From Pelomyxa schiedti (lineage: Eukaryota; Evosea; Pelobiontida; Pelomyxidae), in NCBI GenBank assembly GCA_020536535.1, contig JAHLWZ010001031.1:1-27457 (forward strand): a stretch of 27,457 nucleotides of DNA, read 5' to 3'. Every line of letters starts with the position of its first letter. Positions within the stretch are counted from its first letter, which is position 1. Of this stretch, positions 11,490 through 22,367 are shown piece after piece. Below the pieces are notes generated by a model. It did not search any database. It saw only the letters and a program-made list of their open reading frames with translations, and had not been told where the DNA came from. Both the position numbers and the translations under genes were made by a program.

Positions 11490-11785
11490 CTGGGAACTCT
11501 CTATTCACAGTTATACAGCAACGATGACCACACTCACCACTCTTGGGGCAACCAGCATTAAGCGGCAAGGAGGCCCCAACAACCCAGGTCTGGTAGTTTT
11601 TTCTATGAACAGGAAGTCTGACACCGGCATTAGGCACCCCCTCAAAAAGATCAAGAACTGAACAGAAACACTAACAAAGACAACGAAATGTGCCAGTTAC
11701 AGTGTTGTATGATTTACACCCGAAATATAAAAACTCCAACTCAACCCAAAATAAAAGGGAATTCTTTTTCCCCACCACTCTTCAG
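11490..11785. other. Spacer 3' of the PRC1-like gene
   Basis: No gene can be supported. It may hold the PRC1-like 3' UTR and a further 3' exon of the small minus-strand gene, since a GTAAAT donor-like site overlaps that gene's stop near 11786. Confidence 0.45.
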
Positions 11786-12163
11786 TCATTTACCATCCTT
11801 TCCCCAACACAGCAACCACAAAACTAGCCAAATTGGCATAAGTATCAAAACCACTCCAAAACTAGCCCACTCCAAACTCATCACCACACCCCCATTTCCA
11901 CTCCAGTGCACCCCTCCCATTCCGCTCCATTTTTCAGTTGCAATTACATCACCGCGGTGCGTCATCGCCAGCATCCACCCTGATTTGGGCCCAACCCACA
12001 GCACACAACTGCCAAGTGCGAATGTGCCAAACGCCAAAATCACGGTTTTGAGCACGAGGATGCACCACACACGCCAGCCGGCACTCGTCCGCATCGCATT
12101 TTCATTTGGTGATGTTTGTTGTGTTGTCGGGTGTGGCGCTGGGGCTTGCTTACTGGAGTCCAT
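11786..12163 (-). CDS. Small hypothetical membrane protein
   Basis: Open frame of about 125 codons from the ATG at 12163. I recognise no family. It has a hydrophilic N-terminus rich in Pro, Thr and Ser, then two hydrophobic segments, about residues 30-55 (WCILVLKTVILAFGTFALGS) and 100-122 (FGVVLILMPIWLVLWLLCW), joined by a Gly/Trp-rich loop. It lies head-to-head with the giant NACHT gene, 127 bp between starts, so the two may share a promoter. A donor-like GTAAAT at the stop codon hints at a further spliced exon. The opposite strand is also open here (11688-12248) but its translation is Pro/Thr/His-rich and looks like an antisense shadow. Confidence 0.38.
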   Translation of the reverse strand: MDSSKQAPAPHPTTQQTSPNENAMRTSAGWRVWCILVLKTVILAFGTFALGSCVLWVGPKSGWMLAMTHRGDVIATEKWSGMGGVHWSGNGGVVMSLEWASFGVVLILMPIWLVLWLLCWGKDGK

Positions 12164-12290
12164 CGTCACTGGATTTGGGTTTCTAAAAAAAGGGGCGCAT
12201 CCGTCATTCCAGATGGTTTCTGCAGGCGAAAGTGGGGTCAGATCTTAGTGGAAACGTGAAAACCCCTCGAAGCAAAAATTTGGTTGTTGG

Positions 12291-15200
12291 ATGCAGGCCT
12301 CTACGTCGTCGTCACCAACCGACACGACCGCGCGCCCCAAGGGAGGCTCGCCCTCCATCGCGAAACAGATCGAGGCGGTGGCGTCGGTCTCGCAGCTGGC
12401 CGACCTGCTGTCGCCCAACCGGGACGCCATCGCTCGCGAGCGCTTCTCCGTCATCTCGAGCTACGCCGCGGCCACCAGCTCGTCCTCGGCGCCTCTGCCT
12501 CCCCCCGCCGCCGCGCCCCCCTCGGGCACTCCTGCCAAGGGCGGGGTGCTCAGCAGCATCATCGCCAAGACCAAGGAGGCCGCGGCGGCGGTGGGCGCGG
12601 CGGTCACGGGCGCCGTCGTGGGGCCTGCGGACGCGGCCGCGTGCGCCGCGGCGGCGGCGGAGGCGGCGTCGGGGGACGACGCGAGGAGGGCGAGGGAGCA
12701 GCGCTCCGCCGAGGCCGTGGGGGCCTCGCGGCTGATGACGGGGCTGAGGCGCCTCGCAATCGAGATTGTGGGACAGTTTGGGAATGCGCCTGTCAAGACC
12801 AAGGCAATGGTTGACGACGTGGTTTCTTTGTCACGTGTGGAAGACCGTGAGGTAGTCTTTGTTGTTTGTCTATCCAAAAAAAAATTTTTTTTTTTTTGTA
12901 AAATTTGTGGCTAAGGGTTGGTAGAGGGCAATATATTTCATTCCCCTGAAAAATAACCCAAAAGGTTGTTCAAGTATTGCTGGATGTATTTGTTTCTCAG
13001 ATTGACCATGACCCCTTGTTACAAGTTTATATGCTGGAGGGGCTTGCTTGTATTCTAAGTGAAGCCCTGACAGAGTTCATTCCTGCTGACCAGATAGTCA
13101 AAACCCTCAATGTAATTACAAGCAAGCTTAAGGATCTCCATGCACAGCAACAGAATGCTGAACGTATATATGACACCCTTAGGGCAGTCAACAGAGTTCT
13201 CCGTGCCATGTGGGCAACTGGGGTTTGTGCCATCTCAAAGGAGGACAAAAATTCTACACTGGGGGTGTTCCAGGCCTTGAAAGATGCATATTCTGACTAC
13301 GGCACCCTGGAGTGCTGGGTTGCAAGTGAGGCAGAACTTGCAAAACAAAACCTTTTGAGAGTTGCAGATGATGAGCTTATGTTACTTGGTGTTGCCAAAC
13401 GAATAGGGCACGGTCTGATGGCGGTGCAATCAGTTGCCACCATGGTTCTTCAGTATGATGTTGGTGCACTTGTGGGTGGATTTGAGGAGCTGCAAACGGC
13501 TTTCAGTGATATCTACATCAAGAAGAGCTGGATGGACCGATTGCTCTTCATTGAATTGTCTTTCACTCAGATTGAATCCGGCTTTGTGGAAGATGACCAA
13601 ATTCCGGCAATGTTGGATCGAATTGGGCAGATCTTTTTCTCATCAAAGGAAAAGGGTGCTGCCTGTGCAGAATCAATACCAGTGGAAACTCCAGCAACCT
13701 CTCCCACTCCAGCTCTGGAAGCTAAGAGAGGCCTAGGTGTGTTCCAAAAGCACATCTCTTCTGTCAAAGCTAAAGTAGAGAAAGTTGCCGAGGCAACTAA
13801 AGAAGTTGTTTTAAATGGAGTGGACTTAGCTACCTCTGTAGTGGAAGGAGAACTTGATTTCACCCTTGGTTATATAAACATACTTGACCGAATAATAAAG
13901 TCTGACACACCTTCTTCCACTTCAATACATACTATGATCCAAATGTGGGGCCTTGAGCAACTTAAGAAAGTACTCCTAAGTGACCATGACAGAGAGGCTT
14001 CCTTTATTCGTAGAAGGCTCACTTCAGAGACCGGCATTAGAATCTATATTTTGAGTAGATTAAAGGAATATGTAGCACTTCCCGAGCCGCTCAATAACCT
14101 TGCCAAAAATTGCCTTCATGCAATCTCCGAGTTTATAGAAATTGAAGAACGAAAGAGACAAGAATACACGGAGAAACTACTTGGAATCAATTTCCCACTA
14201 CGTCGGTATAATAACCGTGATAGTTTCGAAGAAGAACTCAATGATTGTGAGTTCGGGACTAATCCTTCCACTTCCTTTCTTGCTTTTGTAAGATCTCATA
14301 GAATGTGGGTATTTGTTGATACCCCACATTCTAGGCTTATCCACTTTGCCCCTTCTCCGTATCCTGTAAAGGAAAAATCACCTAAACTGGCTTCCATACA
14401 GTATGAAAGTGAAGCTCTCTTCACAGCACCTCCTCCCCGCTCCGCTCCGAAGTTGGATGAAAATAGAAACAAACAGACTCTGGATTGCCTAACTGCCAAA
14501 CTGAAGTCAAATTTGAAATTCAGTGAAGATGCTATCAGCTCTATGATCAGTTCACTTCCGGCGTTTTCTACGTTCCTGTCTTCCATCTAATTACCACCAA
14601 TGCAGAAGTATTTCGTCCATCCCATTGTGCACTTTAAGTTGCTTTTACCTGATGTCTCAACCATCCAGCCTGTAAAGAAAGAACTCTCACTTGCCAGCGG
14701 AGAGATGCTACAAAAGGCAAAAAAGGAATTATTCAAAGTATTTAAGGCTTCATTGGATGACCAGATTGTGGATCTTTGCAAAAAAGCCCAGGATTTATAT
14801 GTCAATGAGATATCCTTACAGTATTATGTTGAACCTAATGTTAAGCTAACCGAATCTCAACCGCAGTCTGTCCCCATAACATTTCCCTTTTTCCAAGTCT
14901 TCATCCAAAAGCCTCGACCTTCAGATGTGACACCAAGGGAAACAATGGACCTCAGTGAATTACGTCCCCGAACCTTGGTTCTAGTTGGAGAGGGCGGCAT
15001 GGGTAAAACTGCATTTGGCAAATATTTGGAAAAGCAGCTCTGGGACCACTATGAAGAGATGCAGATCGTTCCCATATTAATTTCCTTACCAACAATACAT
15101 GATCCAAAGAAACGGTTTCGTCCCAACAATAAATCTTCAAGACTAATTTGGCATTAAAACTCTATGTTTATACAACAGATTGATAGAAAAGTATCTTGTT

Positions 15201-18200
15201 GAGCAAGGGTTCTCATCTGAGAACATCCAAGAACTTAAGGTTTCTGGGAGGCGCTTATTGTTTATTCTTGATGGTTATGATGAAATAAACCTGGAGTTTG
15301 GAATCAACATATGCTCAACAAACTCTCTGGAAGAATGGAATGCACAAGTCTTAATACTGAGCCGATCAGAAAACATTAAAGACCACTATGAGCAATTTGG
15401 TATCACTCGAGGACCACAAGAAGTCTTGAAATGGTATCTTGACTATTTTGATGACAGGCAGACACAAGAATTAGTAGAAAAATACAAAAAATTTGGTGGG
15501 GCTCAAGGTGTGACTTCAGCTTCACTCTTTGCTCAAAATAGCGAATTCCTTCAGGACCTCAAGGAGTTGCTCAAAGTTCCTTTCATTCTATCCATGTTAT
15601 TGGAAATATTTCCATCTCTTAATCATAGTGATGACAATTCTAGGACCAAATATTGCCATGAAGCAGAAGAGTTTCTGTATACCACAAAACTCACAAAACT
15701 CAACCTTTTTGATAAATTTACTGATTTGTGGTTTCAAAGGCAGAAAGCCAAAATTACCCCTGAAAAGCTGGCTGCCTGCCATGCAGAGACAGCCACTTCA
15801 GAATTGCGTTTCAATTTTCTCATTGGGGGAGACATTGTGGAAGACTACAAAACCTTCTGTGAAGATGTTGCAATTTATATGTTTAAATGCGGGGCAACTG
15901 CCTTGCACTACACACCGGTATGGAAAGAAGTAGATGAGGAATCTGCAATTGAGGAGGGCAGGAACGTGGAAGCATTTGACTTTAGATATAAATCTGGTGT
16001 TGCCATAGTAGATACAAAGAACCCCCTCGAGAAATTCTTCAGTTGTGTCAATAAAAGTGTGCAGCTTGTTCGCTCGGGTTGTCCTATTATACTCGAAGGT
16101 AGATCAACCTACATGTTTTTACATAAATCTTTATTGGACTACTTTGTGGCACGTAAAATCCAAAAGGAAACAAGAAGCTGTGCTGAAAAGCCATACACTA
16201 ACTTCTGGAATGTTAGAATTCATGAAACATTACTTGAGACTATTCAACTCAGAACCAACCAGCTAATACAGCAGGTTGTACAAGAAGTTGCTGAAGAATC
16301 ACCAACTCTTGACGATGAAATACGTAGTTTGTTCACCAAGGCTTGTGGTTCAACTCCCGATAAAACTTCAATGGAAAAATCCATTCTTAATTCTATTGCT
16401 GAAGGAAAAAATCCGATGGAGGCTTGTGCAGAGGCAGTGTCAAAGGAACTGCCCCACATCAATTCTAGTCGGCTTGTGGAAAATATCAGGAATAGATCAA
16501 GCCTGAGTCTTGGTGTTACCATTCTTCTCAGATCCCGCATCAGGAAATTCCTAAGAACCAGGGAACAATCTCGCAATACCAAGTATTTCCCACCACTTCC
16601 GCAGCAGGCACTCAATCTGAAATGCTTGGAACGTGAAATCGATGTCACAAAGTTTCTTGTGGAAGCACTGTTACTGGATGACCTTAGTTCCAAGCCAAGC
16701 TTCCGTGATATTCTTCTGATGATTGTAGAGAAATCCAAGTGGCTTTCTGGATGCAATTGCATCGCGGACAATAATGCCACGAAAATTTCAATGGCTGCAG
16801 CTAATTCAATGACAATTCTTGTCAGGGCAAATCACAACTTCTCTGGTGCCGATTTAAGAAATGTGCATCTAAAAGGTGCAGATCTTAGTGGTGGTGTTTT
16901 TCAAAGTACAAACTTTGCAAGCTCTGATATTTCGGAATGTAATATGCAACTCACTTGGTTGTGCAACTCCTGCTTCTCAAGATCTAGAATGAATGGTATC
17001 TACTTTGCTGAAAGACCACATGTTCGAATGGAGAATATTGATATATTTGCTATTTCACCAGATGGTAAATACATTGGTGCAGCTACAGCCGGTGGAATGT
17101 TTGGTCCGGCAACCGTGAGTCTAATTCTCAGGGAAGACGGTTCACAACAGGAACTTTGTACTGGACCGGAGATAGCATTGTGCTTCTTTACACGGAACAG
17201 TACATTCTTCATTACTCGCAACAAGTGGTCTTCAGTACAAGTGTTTGATGTTAAAACTCGAAAAACTATGTGGACTAGAGACAAGGCCTCTAGTGTGAGT
17301 GCGTCCCCAAATAGCCGACTTTGTGCTGTGACTGAGGGAAAAACTATTTCTCTTCTCACCCTTTCTCAGGGAGAGGTAGTTAGTACACTGGTCGATACTA
17401 GTGATGTCACTTGTTCATTCTTCTTCCCATACGAAAATTACCTTGCATCCTGTTCTGCCAGCCACATAGCAAAGATATGGGACCTTACATCGTACTCTGA
17501 ACTATGTAACTTCGAGTGTCCAGAGTCTGCTGTTCTCTGTACTGTATCTTCAGATAGCAAATTGCTTGCAATCTTGCATCCAAATTCTTTGAGTCTCTTT
17601 GATGTTTCTCAAATTAAGCGTTGCCACAAAATCTACCATAAGACCTCAGAAGTATTCACTAAAGCTCGACAGATACAATTTTCACCCGATAATTCATATG
17701 TTTGTACAAGCCAGGTGCAAAAAGCTGAAATGTTCTTTGGATCTGCGGCTCCCGCATGCACAGTTCACATTACCAGTTCGAACTCTGGCGAAACTGTTCG
17801 ATCAATCCCTGGTTCTTACTTCTGCTTTACCCCTGAAGGGACCCTATCTATATTAAAAGACTTTCAGCTCAACTTTTACGACTTATCCACCAGTCGATTG
17901 ATGTTTACACCCAGTAATGGGCCTGCATCACCCCTGGCAAACATAGAGATAACTCCAAGTGCAAAATACCTTTTCGGAAGGGCGAATAATACAATATATC
18001 TTTGGTCACTCCATGATGGAAGGCTGATTCATCGCTTCATTTCGCAACAAGACATTAGTAGCTTCTCCATTTTTTCATCACTCCTTGCAACTATCTCAGA
18101 GAGCAAAATTTTCATCTGGGATATAAAAACTGGTAAAGTCGCAGTAACTTACACTGCTTCTTGCCCTCTTTCTGTGTGTGCATTTTCCCCTGCAGGAGGG

Positions 18201-19978
18201 GTATTCGCAACTCTAGGAAAAAACCAAATAACTTTCTGGGAATTTCATGGAATGTCCTTCACTCCACACATTACTGTACATGGCGACCTTCCCCTACCTC
18301 TTCCAGCTATGCAGTTTTCTCCCAATGGTCGCATCTTGGCAGTGTACACACTTCTTGGAGTTGGTGCGCTTCAAATTTTTGAAGTTGCCACTGGGGAGTG
18401 CCTCTTTTCCCAGACTGCCTCCTCTACAGAATGTTTGTGTCTCTGGAAGAGTAGCCAAGTTCCAGCCCCGTTAAAAGAGGAGCTACACTTTGGACCTTCA
18501 TTATTGGGTGGCAAAATTACTGCCGAGCTTCCACTTTTGTCTAATCAGGTGTTTTTGAGAGAAAGTGCCTCTGGAAAAGAATTAAAAGCACTTGGCCCGT
18601 TCCCCTTAAATTGCTCCTGTGTTGCTGCACAGAACGATACCCTAGTTGTATTTGTAGAGAAAAATGCCTGGGTGTACAAGGTACAACTTGAAAATTCCCA
18701 GGTAGTAGTCAAATTATACAGTCGCGTTAATGGCTCCTACTGGCCACTGGAGGCATCCAATTCAGTATTTGATGAAGTAAAAGGCCTCAATAGCTCAAAC
18801 AATAAGCTTCTCATGCAGAGAGGTGCTATTATGTGTTCAGATAAACCCCCCTTTGCCGTGGTTGCTGATTCAGACATAACCTGGAAGAAAGTAAATATTA
18901 CTACCTGGAATTTTGATGTATTTCAAGTAGCGGTATTATTCCTTCAAAACATAGAGAGAAGTCTAATTTGAAACTAAAAAGAAAACTCTTGCTGGCACAA
19001 AAAGCGTTGGTGCCCTTGCAGCTGTTACCTTTGGAGTAGTTCGTGAATGGGGCCTACAAGCTTTACCAATTGACATACCAAAACTACAGGCATTTGCTTC
19101 CAAACTTGAATCCTCATATTGCTACCCGAGTGCCGAGGACCATAAAAACCCTTACCATAACGAGCTTCATGCTGCAGATGTTACTCAGTCCCTTTTCTAC
19201 ATTGTAACATCAATCATGAAGTCATCAAAAGTATTTGGAGACATTTTCACTCCTCTGGAGTTGCTTTCCTGTCTAATAGCCGGAATTATCCATGACTATA
19301 ATCATCCAGGCCGAAATGGAGCTTTCCTAAAGGCAACCATGCATCCGATTCATTGTATGTACGGCGATTCATGCTTGGAGCGGTTTTCTCTTAAATCCAG
19401 CTTCGAGCTCCTTATGACAAATCCGGCATATTATGTTCTTCAAAGTTTGCCTATTGGGCAGCAACAATATGTCCACAACCTTGTAACACAAATTGTTCTT
19501 GCAACGGATATGTCCAGGTAAATAGAGCCGTTGCTACTTGAAGGTCAACTAACTCTCTTCTAGGCACAAGGAATTCCTTGCCGCATTTAAGGCAAGCGGA
19601 ATTTCCCAAGGCAGCAAGGAAGTAACACCAGCAGAGAAAATACTAATTATGCAAATGTTCATGAAGCTTGCCGATATATCCAATGTAATAAGAGAGTACA
19701 ATACCTGTATCCAGTGGAACGGGCTCGTGATGCAAGAATTTGGGCAACAAGCAGCCGATGAAACTCAGCTTCACTTGCCTGTCACTGTTTTTGTGAACCC
19801 TCCTAACAATTTCCATGTAATTCCAAACCCTCATCACCCCTATTCGTACTAACCCCTACCAAAAAAGGGATTTGCCACAGCCATAGTACAACCACTACTG
19901 GAAGCCCTTCTCGCAGTATTCCCTTCTCTGGAAGAACTCAAACAGCAGATTCAGTCTAACCTAGCTCACAGTATCTAG
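12291..19978 (+). CDS. NACHT - pentapeptide - WD40 - cyclic nucleotide phosphodiesterase fusion protein
   Basis: Seven exons: 12291-12851, 12965-14287, 14606-15114, 15179-18890, 18982-19517, 19564-19816, 19868-19978. The sum is 7,005 nt, about 2,334 residues, with all phases consistent. Residues 1-187: GC-rich exon with an Ala-rich stretch. About 188-630: alpha-helical, unassigned. About 756: Walker A GEGGMGKTAF; about 825: Walker B LLFILDGYDEI, then sensor-like LILSRSE, typical of NACHT STAND ATPases. About 1350-1385: pentapeptide repeats (FSGADLRNVHLKGADLSGG). About 1420-2030: WD40-like blades (AKIWDLTS, IFIWDIKTGK). About 2036-2334: PDEase_I domain with YHNELHAADV, IIHDYNHPG, ATDMSRHKEF and KLADISN. 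The splice at 18890/18982 is phase 0 and joins WD40 to phosphodiesterase in one reading frame. Expected role: propeller-sensed ligand triggers NTPase assembly and gates cyclic nucleotide hydrolysis (inference). If intron 14288-14605 is retained, the protein stops at 14588-14590. Confidence 0.9.
14288..14605 (+). other. Long open intron with donor-proximal hairpin
   Basis: Donor GTAAGA at 14288 and acceptor CAG ending at 14605 are both phase 0. At 318 nt it is about three times longer than the next longest intron I modelled. It is open in the upstream frame for 100 codons and ends with TAA at 14588-14590, inside a CTAAT branch-like motif. A 13-bp stem with a 6-nt loop (14300-14332) lies 12 nt past the donor. 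Splicing gives the full fusion; retention gives a protein without NACHT, WD40 and phosphodiesterase. Confidence 0.6.
14300..14332 (+). repeat. Inverted repeat / RNA hairpin near a 5' splice site
   Basis: Left arm AGAATGTGGGTAT (14300-14312), loop TTGTTG, right arm ATACCCCACATTCT (14319-14332). It pairs over 13 bp with one bulged C. It sits 12 nt downstream of the GTAAGA donor and could hide or expose that site when folded. Confidence 0.75.
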
Positions 19979-20066
19979 TTTCAGATAAAAAACCTTTTCC
20001 AAAAAAAAAAATTTGCAACACAGAAGAAAAAAATTTCGTTTTGTTGAAACAAACATGGAATCTTTT

Positions 20067-22140
20067 TTACAGCTTCTCTGAAGAGGCACTGCTAGAGCCC
20101 CAGTCAGAGGAAAAGAAAAGAGGGGCAATGTACAAGCTGTGCACCACCAGCACAGCCACAATCCCCAAACACATCACCAAAAGCACCCAGAGCGGAACAT
20201 ACAGTGACATCAAGTAGGTCCCCACAACATAGATGAGCTGCTGCCCTAGGCTGTACACCATGGTGGTAACTCCATAGTTCTCACTGCTCACTGCAGTGTT
20301 GAATGTCACGTAGGAATAGCTGCTTAGGTACCATGGAATCACCTGCGCTGTGCTCATGACAACCAGGGCAGGGGTGCTGCCTACAACCCGATTTAGCAAT
20401 GAAACTGATATTAGGCAGCCGGCAGTGATTGCAAGTAGAACTGGGTTGATTCTCTTGAAGAAGACACGGGGGGCGATGTCTGATAGGGTCTGGGAGTAGA
20501 CGATCGACGCGACGAAGAACACTATATTCAGAACGAAGCCTTGCTTCATCAGGTCAAGAACAAGCCCACCACAGAAGTTTTCCCGTGTGGGAATCAGCAC
20601 AGCTTCCACAGTTACGATGGCGTCACTTTTTGCAGCTGGGATAGTGGCAGTTTGATTCAGAAGTGAGTTCATTTTGCCTCCACTGGACTTTTGTACTGCT
20701 TCCAAAGCAAATGGATAGCATATGAGCACATAAAGCATCATAAAGCCTAAGGTGTGCACAAGTGTGTGCAAAACCACTCCAGTGGTGGTAATATAGTGTG
20801 CACAGTCAACCACAATTGTTCTCACTTTCCTCACTTGCTCATAACAGAAAGAAAGCCCACATGAAGTCGTCTTTTGGTTGTCTTGTTCTTCATTGTCTGT
20901 CTGCTTGGAAATCAAACCATAGTAGAAAACTCGTATGTAGAAGAACACTATGATAACCAGAATAATATTTGCTATCATAGAAGCAGAGCATGCGAGGAAA
21001 AGAACAGTGCTTACACTCATAGGAAATAAGAACATTGGTAGAATGAAAGCAAACTCAAACAACTCGGTGAAGAGATCACCACTATTGGAAATGGAGTTTG
21101 AGAGTGCATTCTTTTCATCAGATGACATTTCTGCACAGGAAACAAAAAAAAGTTAGTTAAGTTGAGCCAGGGAGGGATATGGACCAATAAAGTTGAGCCG
21201 CATTTTCAGTAATTTCCAAATGCTGGCCATAGATTGAGAAAACATTGCCTGCCTCATCTGATAAAACCAGCCAGCTAAAACTGAGGCCCAAGAAGTGTGC
21301 ATGAAAATTAACCAGATTGAAAAGGTTTGACATATCAATTGGCACAGAGATGTGACCTGTACTTCCGTGAAACTCCGAGGCTCTTAGCTCTCAAATACCT
21401 TCATCACAATGTGTTGTTTGGTTGGAATGGTATCACTTATGTAACCACTGACAAAACTTGTAGGTATGGCTAAGACCGTTCCAACGAACATCCACTGTAC
21501 CGTTGTTAACAAAAGAAATCAGGGTAAGTATACTTGTGTGTATGTGTCCACAAAAGAGCATCCTGAGATTCCGTATGATAGTAGCACATACATTACATAT
21601 CTTGTGTATGATTCGTTTGTGGGGGAGAAAAAAAAAAACCTCAGTACCTCTCAAAATTCAGTTGAATAAGGTCGAAGCCCCACTGTGCACACACTTATTT
21701 TGTTATAAAAGATACATAGTACCAAAACCAGCAAAAAATAAACTAAATAGTGCACAGGTAGGAGGGGAAGCACAAACCATAATCAAGAAACACCACTTCT
21801 CCAACTTTGGCAACTCCCTTTCCACCACCCCCGAGCGCTTTTTTTTGTTCGCCCCAGCAGTGGAGCTTCCATTTTCAATGGTATTCCCAGTCTCCTTAAC
21901 CAAAGGTGGCGTTCCCATTATTCCGTTGTGCCTGCCGTCGCCGCCCGCTTCGAGGTCGCGGGCAACCGCGTTAACACCCGCTACGTAGTCGCGTTCCTCG
22001 TCGCCCCTCTCCCTGAGGCGTCCCCCTCCAAGCCTGTTTACAACCCCACCAGTACTTTGGGCTTTTTGTAATTGTGGGACTTGTCTGGCACCAGGAAGAG
22101 CGACCCCGACCTGATCCACAGCAACACGAGCAACATCCAT
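20067..22140 (-). CDS. Multi-pass membrane transporter, MFS-like
   Basis: Proposed exons on the minus strand: 22140-21778, 21742-21716, 21682-21648, 21600-21534, 21494-21399, 21356-21185, 21130-20067. They sum to 608 codons with consistent phases; introns are 33-54 nt. The first exon encodes a GC-rich, hydrophilic cytoplasmic N-terminus ending in a first hydrophobic helix. Splicing then gives YVMYVLLSYGISGCSF and VGTVLAIPTSFVSGYISD, resembling the helix 2-3 region of major facilitator proteins with a Gly..Asp loop motif. The last exon (about 354 codons) has roughly eight hydrophobic helices, with the long hydrophilic central loop expected between two six-helix bundles. No substrate can be inferred and the family call is weak. 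The last exon is the most secure part; the 27-nt exon 2 and its 33-nt intron are the least. Confidence 0.6.
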
Positions 22141-22367
22141 GAGAGATTCTCAGATGGAACACTTTTAGGAGAATGACCGCTGGCCGGAGTCGGTCAACGA
22201 ACCTAACAATAACAATGCCCTCAGCTCAAAGATCCCTCAGCATTGGAAAGCGACGCACAAAAGAAAAAGTTGCAGTTTTTTGAATATCAGCCATTAGGGT
22301 TTGTTAACGTTCCAGTAATAACTTATTTCTTAGAATTTTACAACGTCTTTCTTTTTTTCAAGTCAAG
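22141..22367. other. Spacer between the transporter start and the sphingomyelinase 3' end
   Basis: 227 bp that must hold the transporter promoter and the sphingomyelinase 3' UTR. No further feature seen. Confidence 0.5.

Noticed and set aside
11688-12248. 186-residue plus-strand protein
   Set aside because: Pro/Thr/His-rich antisense of a frame encoding two transmembrane helices; no family signal.
12232-12814. Arg/Ala-rich plus-strand frames overlapping the NACHT exon 1
   Set aside because: GC-rich shadow frames; the frame starting at 12291 splices in phase to the helical region.
18971-19216. Gene boundary between WD40 protein and phosphodiesterase
   Set aside because: The apparent stop at 18969-18971 lies inside a well-formed intron (18891-18981) with phase-0 ends.
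20067-21128. Stand-alone gene starting at ATG 21128
   Set aside because: A strong acceptor directly precedes that ATG and upstream exons join in frame, giving a full N-terminal half.
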